From NCBI GenBank assembly GCA_045614225.1, contig JAZLCO010000122.1, positions 1 through 12,666 on the forward strand: a stretch of DNA of 12,666 bases. The letters are read 5' to 3'. The notes beneath the pieces are model-generated. The model had not been told where the DNA came from and did not search any database. It worked only from the letters and a program-made list of their open reading frames with translations. A program made the translations under genes and the position numbers. Shown piece by piece: positions 5,187 to 11,614 of the stretch. The stretch is from UBA9715 sp045614225 (lineage in GTDB: Bacteria; Actinomycetota; Coriobacteriia; Coriobacteriales; Eggerthellaceae). How positions within the stretch are numbered: position 1 is the first letter of the stretch; each line of letters opens with the position of its first letter.

Positions 5187-7313
5187 ATGGCAACAGTGGG
5201 CTTCGTTTTTCTGGTAGCTGCGTTTGCGGCGGCTGTCGCGGCCGTTCTGTTGCTGTTGGCTGGTCGTTTCGCAAATAAATCCGCCCTTTCCAAGGTGGGG
5301 CACATCGGTGTGTTGGTGAGCGCAATCGCCCTTCTCGTCTGCTGCGGCGTACTCGTCGCGTGCTTCATGACCGGCGACGTGTCGATCAAATACGTGCTCG
5401 AGGAACGCTCGATGTCGACCGATGGCTTTGCATGGCTCTACAAGCTCTCGGGTCTGTGGGCTGGCCGTTCGGGCTCATTGCTGTTTTGGACGTTCCTGAT
5501 TGCACTGTTCGGCGCAATCGTGTTCGTGCGTTCCCGGTTGCTCGATGGCGACGATGCGAAGGCTGCCAGAATCGACGATATGGCCATGATGGTGATTTCC
5601 GTAGTCGTGGCAGTGTTCTGCGGTGTGTTGTTGTTCTCGACGGGTAGCATGCCTTTCGAGCCCACGCCTGCAAATTATTTCACTGCTGATGGGCAGCTTA
5701 CACAGGCCGCGTCGGTCTACTCGATGAACAAATTGCTCGAGCATTGGGCCATGGCCATCCATCCGCCCATGCTGTTTATCGGCTATGCGGGCTTGACCGT
5801 CCCGTTCGCCTATGCCATGGCAGCCCTCATCGAAGGCGACTATTCGAAGGTCTGGGTCGAGCGCGCCACGCGTTTTGTCTTGGCGAGCTGGCTGTTCCTG
5901 GGTGGAGGCATCGGTCTTGGTGCCGTATGGGCCTACGTTGTCCTTGGTTGGGGCGGCTATTGGGGTTGGGACCCGGTGGAGAACGCGAGCTTGCTATCGT
6001 GGCTTGTGTGCGTGGCTCTTGTACACACATTCACGGTCTATCGCCAACGCGGCGCGTTCAAGCGTTGGGCTATCATGTGCTCGTGTCTGGCGTTCACGTT
6101 CGTGATCGTTGCGACGTTCATCACACGTTCGGGCATCGTGCAGTCAGTTCACGCGTTTTCGGGCGATCCTGTCTCGCTTGTGCTGTTCGGCGGCTTGATT
6201 GCCGTGTCGATCGTCGTTCCCGCCATCGGTATGGCTATTCGCTGGAAGTCGTTCGACGCCGATACGGAAGGCGCTGACGACATCGAGAACATGTTCTCGA
6301 AAGATGCAGCCTACTATTTCAACAACGTGATCATGGTGTTGTTTGCGTTGCTGCTCACCTACATGACCCTCACATCGGCGCTCCCCAAGTGGCTGCCGTT
6401 CGGCGGTGACTCGCTCGGCACGACTGCCTATGAAGCCATTGCTCGTCCGCTCGGCATCATCTACTTGCTCATTCTGGCTGTATGCCCTCTGCTTGCATGG
6501 GGGAAGACCGATCCGAAGAAGTTTTTGCGCCAGGCGCGCATACCGGCGATCTGCGCAGTCGTCCTATTTGCGTTCTTGGCGTTCTGGTGGGCCACGCAAC
6601 TCGTGCCTGTTTACGATGCGATGATGGCAAAGGGCAATGCCAGCTCGCAGACGCTGCTCGAAGCTGGTCCTGCTTGGTACTACAACGGGCTGGCGCTCGT
6701 AGGCTTGCTCGTCGCAAGCTTGCTGTTCTTCAATGCCCTGTTCGTGTTCGTGCGTAATGTGCGAGCGCCGGGCAAGCGCGCTGCCGCAATCGGCGGATCG
6801 TTTGCGCATATCGCGATGGGCGTCATCTTGATTGGCCTCATCGGATCGTCCATGTATGTCTACGAGCAGACGGGCTACATGCAGACGGAGGAGGAAAACA
6901 CGGGCGAGGCGGTTTCGACTATTGTGTCGGCTGAACCGTTCGACGTGCAGGAATACCGTCTCGAGTACGCGAGTGACTCGATCGTTGATAACAGCGAGGC
7001 TGACAACACGGTGGTTTACGGAGTCACGTTTGACGTCTACAAGAATGACCGCTTCGTGGGCCAGGTCAGTCCTTCGGTTCAACTCGATGTCATGACGCAG
7101 CAGCAAAAGCTCAACGCGGGCGTGATCAGCTTCCCGGAAGAGGATTTGTTCGTGGTGTACCGTGGTGTCAACCAGAATGGCGATTTCTCGCTCGACGTGC
7201 GCGTGAACCAATTCATCATGCTCGTGTGGATTGGCTTCGGCATGTTGATGGTGGGCACACTGTTCGCGCTTATCGGCCCCCGACGCGCGGGGAGGCGCGA
7301 TGAACGCGGTTGA
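5187..7313 (+). CDS. ccmF: Cytochrome c haem lyase subunit CcmF
   Basis: CcmF is the large membrane protein that takes haem from CcmE and ligates it to apocytochrome c. The product has 708 residues and many membrane helices. The tryptophan-rich haem-handling segment is at 254-270 (GWGGYWGWDPVENASLL). The expected histidines are present: H192 (in HPPMLFIGYAG), H280, H322 and H541. The spacings 192-280 (88) and 192-322 (130) equal those I recall for E. coli H173, H261 and H303, so both external haem-binding histidines and the internal pair can be assigned. An extracytoplasmic domain at about 556-672 and a last helix (about 673-695) follow. It is about 60 residues longer than the E. coli protein. 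GGAGGG inside the ccmE 3' end serves as ribosome-binding site, and the last 14 bases overlap ccmA. Confidence 0.95.
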   Translation: MATVGFVFLVAAFAAAVAAVLLLLAGRFANKSALSKVGHIGVLVSAIALLVCCGVLVACFMTGDVSIKYVLEERSMSTDGFAWLYKLSGLWAGRSGSLLFWTFLIALFGAIVFVRSRLLDGDDAKAARIDDMAMMVISVVVAVFCGVLLFSTGSMPFEPTPANYFTADGQLTQAASVYSMNKLLEHWAMAIHPPMLFIGYAGLTVPFAYAMAALIEGDYSKVWVERATRFVLASWLFLGGGIGLGAVWAYVVLGWGGYWGWDPVENASLLSWLVCVALVHTFTVYRQRGAFKRWAIMCSCLAFTFVIVATFITRSGIVQSVHAFSGDPVSLVLFGGLIAVSIVVPAIGMAIRWKSFDADTEGADDIENMFSKDAAYYFNNVIMVLFALLLTYMTLTSALPKWLPFGGDSLGTTAYEAIARPLGIIYLLILAVCPLLAWGKTDPKKFLRQARIPAICAVVLFAFLAFWWATQLVPVYDAMMAKGNASSQTLLEAGPAWYYNGLALVGLLVASLLFFNALFVFVRNVRAPGKRAAAIGGSFAHIAMGVILIGLIGSSMYVYEQTGYMQTEEENTGEAVSTIVSAEPFDVQEYRLEYASDSIVDNSEADNTVVYGVTFDVYKNDRFVGQVSPSVQLDVMTQQQKLNAGVISFPEEDLFVVYRGVNQNGDFSLDVRVNQFIMLVWIGFGMLMVGTLFALIGPRRAGRRDERG

Positions 7314-8010
7314 GGTCAAGCATCTCTCCAAAGTCTTCGGCACGCGCAAGGCGGTCGATGACGTTTCGTTCGAGCTGCCCGAGGGCTCGTTCCTTTCGAT
7401 TTTCGGGCCAAATGGAGCAGGGAAGACGACGCTTTTACGCGTGTTGTCGACGCTTGCACGCCCTACGAGCGGCGAGGCTTTTGTCGCTGGCATCGACGTG
7501 CGTGAAGAGCCTGATGAGGCGCGTGAGCACATCGGTCTCATTTCGCATCAGTCGATGCTCTACCCCGATCTCACGGCGGAAGAGAACCTGCTGCTCTATG
7601 CGAAGCTCTACGGTGTCGAAGACCCTGAAGCGCGCGTCGCAGAACTGCTCGATGCGGTTGGTCTTGCGCATCGCAAACTCGACTTGGTGCGCACGTTCTC
7701 ACGCGGCATGACGCAGCGCGTCTCGATTGCCCGTGCGCTCGTGCACGATCCCGACCTTGTGTTCCTCGACGAACCGTATTCAGGGCTCGACCCGCATGCA
7801 GTAGAGATCTTCGACGAGCTCATCGAGTCGGTTCGCGGTGATCGCACCTTCGTCATGGTCAGCCATGACCTCGCGAAGGGGTTTGCCATGTGCACGCATG
7901 CGCTCGTGCTGGCACGGGGGCGCGTCGTTGCATTCGCCCCGAAAGACGAACTCGACTACGGCGAGTTCGCTGCGCTGTATCGAGACACGGTCGGTATGGG
8001 GGTGGCGTAG
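7300..8010 (+). CDS. ccmA: Cytochrome c maturation ABC transporter ATPase CcmA
   Basis: The cytoplasmic ATPase of the CcmAB(CD) complex; ATP hydrolysis releases haem-loaded CcmE from CcmC/CcmD. The product has 236 residues with Walker A GPNGAGKT (36-43), Q-loop Q84, a signature-loop variant FSRGMTQR (133-140) in place of LSGGQ, Walker B LVFLDEP (153-159) and switch histidine H189 (SHD). SRGMxQR is common in CcmA and similar exporters. It could pass for a generic ABC ATPase, but its place between ccmF and ccmB fixes the role. The ATG lies inside the ccmF 3' end (14-base overlap), so translation is likely coupled; the stop codon TAG abuts the ccmB ATG. Confidence 0.93.
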   Translation: MNAVEVKHLSKVFGTRKAVDDVSFELPEGSFLSIFGPNGAGKTTLLRVLSTLARPTSGEAFVAGIDVREEPDEAREHIGLISHQSMLYPDLTAEENLLLYAKLYGVEDPEARVAELLDAVGLAHRKLDLVRTFSRGMTQRVSIARALVHDPDLVFLDEPYSGLDPHAVEIFDELIESVRGDRTFVMVSHDLAKGFAMCTHALVLARGRVVAFAPKDELDYGEFAALYRDTVGMGVA

Positions 8011-8730
8011 ATGGCACGCGTTTCCGTCACAAAGCCCTCCACGTTCCAGCAGTACAAGACGCTGCTTGCAAAAGACCTGCGCCAGGAGTTCCGCACGCGC
8101 GAAATGCTCACGTCCATGGGCATCTATGCGTTTCTCGTCATCATCGTCTACGGTGCTGCGCTCGCGCTCACGGCGCACGGCCTCGACATCATGCGCATGG
8201 GCGGCGGCTTGCTGTGGGTGCTCATCGTATTCACGTCGCTGCTTGGCCTGGCGCGCTCGTTCGCACACGAGAAGGAGCAGGGCTGCATGGAAGGCATTCT
8301 CATGGTGCCACTCGACCGTTCGGTCGTGTTCCTTGCGAAGACGACGGCGAATTTTCTGTTCATGCTCGTGGTTGAGGTCATAGTAGTGCCGTTGTTCTAC
8401 TTCTTCTTCATGTCTGCCGAACAAGTTGCCCCGACGTTCGCTTGGATCGTTGCGCCTTTGTTCGTTGGCACGCTCGGCATGGCGGGCATCGGGACGATGC
8501 TTTCGACCATCACGATGAACACGCGTGCGAAGGACGTCATGCTCGCCGTGTTGTTCATTCCGTTCATCTACCCGTTGCTCTACGCGTGTGTCACCGCCAC
8601 GACGACCGTCATCATGGGCACCGAGTTCTGGACCGACTTCTTCGTCATGCCGCTTGTGCTCGCATGCGGCTACGACGTGGTTATGTTGCTGGTGTGCTGG
8701 GTGCTGTACGACTTTGTCGTCAGCGCCTGA
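8011..8730 (+). CDS. ccmB: Cytochrome c maturation ABC transporter permease CcmB
   Basis: The membrane partner of CcmA. The product has 239 residues with about six helices (roughly 37-55, 64-82, 110-133, 143-164, 176-200, 211-236). The family pattern F84-xHEKEQGCMEGILMVPLDR, in the loop after helix 2 and followed by a lysine (FLAK, 110), is typical of CcmB (F..E...G.leglll.P..R). The N-terminal stretch QYKTLLAKDLRQEFRTREML also matches CcmB, in which a cytoplasmic amphipathic helix precedes helix 1. It starts on the base after the ccmA stop, so translation depends on ccmA. It is followed by a hairpin instead of a direct junction to ccmC. Confidence 0.92.
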   Translation: MARVSVTKPSTFQQYKTLLAKDLRQEFRTREMLTSMGIYAFLVIIVYGAALALTAHGLDIMRMGGGLLWVLIVFTSLLGLARSFAHEKEQGCMEGILMVPLDRSVVFLAKTTANFLFMLVVEVIVVPLFYFFFMSAEQVAPTFAWIVAPLFVGTLGMAGIGTMLSTITMNTRAKDVMLAVLFIPFIYPLLYACVTATTTVIMGTEFWTDFFVMPLVLACGYDVVMLLVCWVLYDFVVSA

Positions 8731-8734
8731 CGGG

Positions 8735-8770
8735 TTTGGTTATTGGGGAGTCTGACCTCAAATAACCAAA
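8735..8770 (+). promoter_or_regulatory. Intercistronic RNA hairpin between ccmB and ccmC
   Basis: TTTGGTTATT (8735-8744) and AATAACCAAA (8761-8770) form a perfect 10-bp stem with a 16-base loop. No T tract follows, so it is not a standard terminator. The GAAAGGA ribosome-binding sequence of ccmC begins 4 bases after it (8774-8780). Processing, RNA stabilisation or control of ribosome access are possible roles. Confidence 0.65.
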
Positions 8771-8785
8771 ATGGAAAGGATGCCA

Positions 8786-9556
8786 ATGGAAAACAAAGGG
8801 AAGAAAGTGGTGAAAGTGCCCGAAGCGGGGCAGTGGCCCGACAAGGTCGCATTGCCAGCGTTGATAGCAGGCACCGTGCTGACGACCGCCGGGTTCCTCA
8901 TGGCGTTTCTCTACGCAGCGCCAGTAAACGGCGCGGCTTTGGATACGCCTGAATTGGTCGGCGATGTGATGGTCACCCATCAGCAATTGCTTAGCCAGAA
9001 GATCTTCTACTTCCATATGCCTGTTGCAATCGTGTCGTTCGTGGCGCTTGCGTTTGCAACGTATTACGGCATCAGGTTTCTCATGACTCGCGAGCAGAGA
9101 TTCGACACCTGCTCGCGCATCGCAATGGAGATTTCTCTGCTGTTCGTGGTGTTCACCATGATTACCGGCGATTTGTGGACCCGCTTCGAATGGGGCGTGT
9201 GGTGGACGTGGGAGCCGCGTCTGACGACCTACCTCATCTTGATGCTGATCGTCATTGCGTATTTCGTGTTGCGCAATGCTGTCGACGACCCTGAACGTCG
9301 CGCAGTCTATTCGAGTGTTATAAGCATCATCGCGCTTGTCGACGTACCGATTTGCTTCATGATCACGCGGCTCATCCCGTCGAGCATTCATCCGGTTGTT
9401 GCCCGCGAGGGCGGCATGGCACCCGATATGGCCGCGACCGTGGTTGTTGTCATGATCGGCATGATGCTCGTTGCGTTCGGCTTGTACCGCCTGCGCTTCC
9501 GCCAAGCTCGCCTTCAAGAGCGCATGGATGTGCTGAAAGAACAGCTTGAAGACTAA
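8786..9556 (+). CDS. ccmC: Haem-handling membrane protein CcmC
   Basis: CcmC presents haem to CcmE at the outer face of the membrane. The product has 256 residues and about six helices. The WWD-type segment is W136-GVWWTWEPRLTT (136-148), with conserved histidines H77 (YFHMPVA) and H202 (SIHPVV) on either side, as expected for axial haem ligands. The usual aspartate of the motif (WxWDxRLT) is glutamate here, E143. The C-terminus ends in a charged helix (LRFRQARLQERMDVLKEQLED). Three in-frame ATGs occur at 8771, 8780 and 8786. I choose 8786 because GAAAGGA at 8774-8780 is then correctly spaced and the earlier ATGs lie in or before it. Its stop codon is inside the next hairpin. Confidence 0.93.
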   Translation: MENKGKKVVKVPEAGQWPDKVALPALIAGTVLTTAGFLMAFLYAAPVNGAALDTPELVGDVMVTHQQLLSQKIFYFHMPVAIVSFVALAFATYYGIRFLMTREQRFDTCSRIAMEISLLFVVFTMITGDLWTRFEWGVWWTWEPRLTTYLILMLIVIAYFVLRNAVDDPERRAVYSSVISIIALVDVPICFMITRLIPSSIHPVVAREGGMAPDMAATVVVVMIGMMLVAFGLYRLRFRQARLQERMDVLKEQLED

Positions 9557-9589
9557 ATGAGTCACTTTGACAATCAAAGTGACTCATTT
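9555..9589 (+). promoter_or_regulatory. Perfect 16-bp intercistronic hairpin between ccmC and ccmD
   Basis: Bases 9555-9570 and 9574-9589 are exact reverse complements (inner part CACTTTGA/TCAAAGTG) with a three-base loop CAA. The stem starts within the ccmC stop codon and ends one base before GAAAGGAG, the ribosome-binding sequence of the next gene. It ends in TTT only, then C, so strong termination is not expected; partial termination or stabilisation of upstream mRNA is possible. Confidence 0.75.
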
Positions 9590-9604
9590 CGAAAGGAGAA
9601 AACG

Positions 9605-9787
9605 ATGAACCCGATTCTCGCCGATATCTACAGCACCGTGATTCCCAGCGCTCCGTTTGTCATTGCTGCGTATGCAATCGTATGGGCGGCTTTGCTCGTC
9701 TACGTGATCATGACGGTCCGTGGCCTCAAGAAGACCGAAGATCAGATGGCCCTGCTGGAAGAGGCCGTGAAAAACAAAACGAGCTAA
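9605..9787 (+). CDS. ccmD: CcmD-like small membrane protein
   Basis: A 60-residue protein with one helix (about 17-38, PFVIAAYAIVWAALLVYVIMTV), then a charged cytoplasmic tail (RGLKKTEDQMALLEEAVKNKTS). CcmD has this shape: a single helix with an aromatic AYxxxW segment and a basic/acidic tail, and it links CcmE to CcmC and CcmAB. The assignment rests on size, topology and position after ccmC, because CcmD sequences are poorly conserved. The ATG at 9605 has an excellent GAAAGGAG ribosome-binding sequence. An in-frame ATG at 9557 would add 16 residues encoded by the hairpin and is rejected. It is the last gene of the operon. Confidence 0.8.
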   Translation: MNPILADIYSTVIPSAPFVIAAYAIVWAALLVYVIMTVRGLKKTEDQMALLEEAVKNKTS

Positions 9788-9837
9788 AAGAGGCCACAGG
9801 CGCAAAAATGAGCTAGTGAACCGAAAGGTGTAGTCGA

Positions 9838-9942
9838 TGTTGCGGTCTGTCGACGGGTGAAGCGAGGTCAAGTAAAAAACGTCGAGAGACCTTGGCTCGA
9901 GCGTTTTTTACGGCGAGCAAAACCCGTCGACAGACCGCAACA
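9838..9942. repeat. 105-bp nested inverted repeat around a bidirectional terminator
   Basis: The outer arms 9838-9858 and 9922-9942 are perfect 21-base reverse complements (core GCGGTCTGTCGACGGGT, 9842-9858). Between them, after an unpaired stretch on each side, lies a second inverted repeat, 9872-9886 with 9896-9911. This is much more than a terminator needs and resembles a small palindromic mobile or REP-like element, although I see no second copy in the window. It fills the gap between the convergent ccmD and mocR genes. Confidence 0.8.
9872..9911. terminator. Bidirectional intrinsic terminator shared by the ccm operon and mocR
   Basis: GTAAAAAACG (9872-9881) pairs with CGTTTTTTAC (9902-9911), and TCGAG (9882-9886) with CTCGA (9896-9900), leaving loop AGACCTTGG and one bulged G at 9901. 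On each strand the GC-rich inner stem is followed by TTTTTT, so it can stop transcription from both sides. Confidence 0.85.
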
Positions 9943-9954
9943 GATAAGAGACAG

Positions 9955-11391
9955 CTATTCTGCGAGACCCCAGGCCCGTGCCAACGTCGCAATCCCGCTA
10001 TCGATGGAATCGTACGGAATGCCGGCGTATCCGATGAGCACGTAGCGCCAATCCTCAGGAGCATCGCCCGCCCAATAGCGGAGGGTGGGATAGACGCTCA
10101 CATCGGCTTTTGCAGCTGCTTCGATAAGCTCGTCTTCAGTGCGTCCGTCGTTGGTTTTGACCAGAACGAACAAGCTGCTCAATCCCTCGACGATTTCAAT
10201 CGAGTCGCCCATGCGTTCCGTGAGCGACTCGATGAGTTGCTGGCGTTTGTGCTGGGCAGACGTGCGTACTTTGCGGATGTGGGTGCGCCAAAGCCCTTCT
10301 CTCATGAATGCGGCCATGGAGGCTTGAGTCTGCCAAGGGACTTGCGGATGTGCGTCACGATGCTGCCGTTGCCACTCGAGCATGAGCTGCGGAGGAAGCA
10401 CGGCATAACTCAGGCAAATCGCAGGAGAGAACGAGTTCGAGAACGTTCCCAGCGAAATGACGCGGCCAGCGCGGTCAAGTGCCGCGAGCGAGGGCATGCG
10501 TGCGACGCCCGACTGGAATTCCCAACCATACTCGTCGTCAATGAGGTAGGCCCCAGTCTCTTCCGCCCATTTGATTAAGCCTTTCCGCAAGTCGATGGGC
10601 ATCGGATGGTTGGTGGGGAACTGACATGCAGGCGTGGTGAACACCACATCGGCACCCTCAACGTTGAGCTTCGCTTCCTCCCATGTGGGGAAGGGGAAGA
10701 TCGGGTTGGCCTTCACGTTGAAGCCTCGCATCCGCAATGCTCTGCGGATCTCGTCATACCCCGGCTCCTCCATTGCGAACGTTGTGGTGGAGGGGTCGAA
10801 CAGCGACATGATCGACGACATGAGGTCTCGGGTCGTCGGCATGACGAGAATCTGCTCTGGCAGGCAGTTCAAACCGTATTCACTGCTCAGGTAATGAGCG
10901 ATTTGCTTGCGGAGTTCAGGAAGGCCTTGGCGGTCGTTGTACACGCATGAGAGTTCGGCGCCTTGGCTGAAATAGATTTCACGAGAAATACGAGCCCATG
11001 CCGTGAATGGGAATGTGCTTGCATCGACAATGTCGTACGCGAAGTTGTAGCGCTGGTTCTCCCTTGTTTTATAGCTGGCCTCTATTTCCAAAAGTTCGAC
11101 GAGGGCGTCCTGGTAGTCGACGCTGTACTCCTCGACCGGGTTCGAGGGTTTAATGTCACTCGCGCAGATTGTGTATCCGCTACCGCGTCGTGCGCTCACA
11201 TAGCCTTCCTCTGTCAAGCGTTGGTAAGCCAGCTCGATGGTCGTATTGGACACACCAAGCTCGCGCGCGCATTCGCGAATCGATGGAAGCTTCTTCCCAG
11301 CCGGGTAAAGACCGCTTTCGATTCCGCAGGCGATTTGCTCGTAAACCTGGTAGTAGAAGGGGGCAGGGCTATTCCTATCGATAGTTGGCAT
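9955..11391 (-). CDS. MocR/PdxR-type GntR regulator with aminotransferase-like domain lacking the PLP lysine
   Basis: A 478-residue cytosolic transcription regulator. Residues 1 to about 77 form a GntR winged helix (PFYYQVYEQIACGIESGLYPAGKKLPSIRECARELGVSNTTIELAYQRLTEEGYVSARRGSGYTI, in parts). A linker (about 80-112) leads to a fold-type I aminotransferase domain (about 115-478). D286 and Y288 (LIDDEYGWEF) match the cofactor-ring-binding D-x-Y of the family. Thirty-three residues later, where the Schiff-base lysine belongs (GTFSK), the sequence is GTFS-N319; the usual arginine seven residues on (LRLGY) is C326 (ICLSY). The fold appears otherwise intact, with no stop or frameshift. The protein therefore probably cannot form the internal aldimine and may bind PLP differently, bind another ligand, or act cofactor-free. 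Target genes are unknown; divergent glgB and mocR itself are candidates. The start has only a modest GGGAAG upstream. Confidence 0.9.
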   Translation of the reverse strand: MPTIDRNSPAPFYYQVYEQIACGIESGLYPAGKKLPSIRECARELGVSNTTIELAYQRLTEEGYVSARRGSGYTICASDIKPSNPVEEYSVDYQDALVELLEIEASYKTRENQRYNFAYDIVDASTFPFTAWARISREIYFSQGAELSCVYNDRQGLPELRKQIAHYLSSEYGLNCLPEQILVMPTTRDLMSSIMSLFDPSTTTFAMEEPGYDEIRRALRMRGFNVKANPIFPFPTWEEAKLNVEGADVVFTTPACQFPTNHPMPIDLRKGLIKWAEETGAYLIDDEYGWEFQSGVARMPSLAALDRAGRVISLGTFSNSFSPAICLSYAVLPPQLMLEWQRQHRDAHPQVPWQTQASMAAFMREGLWRTHIRKVRTSAQHKRQQLIESLTERMGDSIEIVEGLSSLFVLVKTNDGRTEDELIEAAAKADVSVYPTLRYWAGDAPEDWRYVLIGYAGIPYDSIDSGIATLARAWGLAE

Positions 11392-11614
11392 AGTAATGTC
11401 TTCCCGCTTGGTTGAATATGAGTAAATTCAGCTATAACTCCAGCTATTGCACCGACTCGTCTGTCAAGCCATATTCTAGACGTGAAAGACGTTCAAAAGT
11501 GTCCCGACTTTTGATTCTCAAAGTGTACATGACGTTTGGGGACAGTTGGATAGTTTCATCGACTAATGTCCAGCTTAGGAGCAAAAAACGTCCATAGAGC
11601 GGTATACTTCGAAT
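11392..11614. promoter_or_regulatory. mocR-glgB divergent intergenic region with repeat clusters
   Basis: No gene is seen in these 223 bases. Next to mocR is a tandem direct repeat CAGCTAT (11429-11435, 11441-11447; period 12, 10 of 12 bases alike over the full unit), plus TGAAT/ATTCA (11413-11417, 11426-11430). On the minus strand TTGACA is at 11467-11462, without a well-spaced -10 box. Nearer glgB is a cluster of TCAAA(A)GT sites: 11493-11500 forward, 11507-11514 reverse, 11518-11524 forward. TGTCCC (11500-11505) and GGGACA (11539-11544) form a wider inverted pair. MocR-type regulators commonly bind direct repeats near their own promoter. Confidence 0.45.
11603..11608 (+). promoter_or_regulatory. 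Probable -10 box of glgB, leaderless start
   Basis: TATACT at 11603-11608 ends 6 bases before the glgB ATG, and no ribosome-binding sequence is visible in that gap. Transcription would start at or beside the ATG. No good -35 box lies 16-18 bases upstream (AGCAAA), so activation may be needed. Confidence 0.45.

Noticed and set aside
4488..5303. 271-residue minus-strand frame opposite ccmE/ccmF
   Set aside because: Antisense shadow, rich in His/Arg/Asp, with no recognisable domain.
6564..7541. 325-residue minus-strand frame opposite ccmF/ccmA
   Set aside because: Same shadow pattern; it spans the overlap of two well-supported genes.
8735..8770. Terminator between ccmB and ccmC
   Set aside because: The stem is AT-rich and is followed by TGG rather than a T tract, and the operon continues.
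8720..9577. 285-residue minus-strand frame opposite ccmC
   Set aside because: Antisense shadow, His/Arg-rich, covering the whole of ccmC and an intercistronic hairpin.
9557..9604. Upstream ATG that would lengthen CcmD by 16 residues
   Set aside because: The codons are those of the perfect hairpin, there is no ribosome-binding sequence before it, and the ATG at 9605 has an excellent one.
9892..10578. 228-residue plus-strand frame opposite mocR
   Set aside because: Antisense to the conserved aminotransferase domain and starts inside the terminator hairpin.
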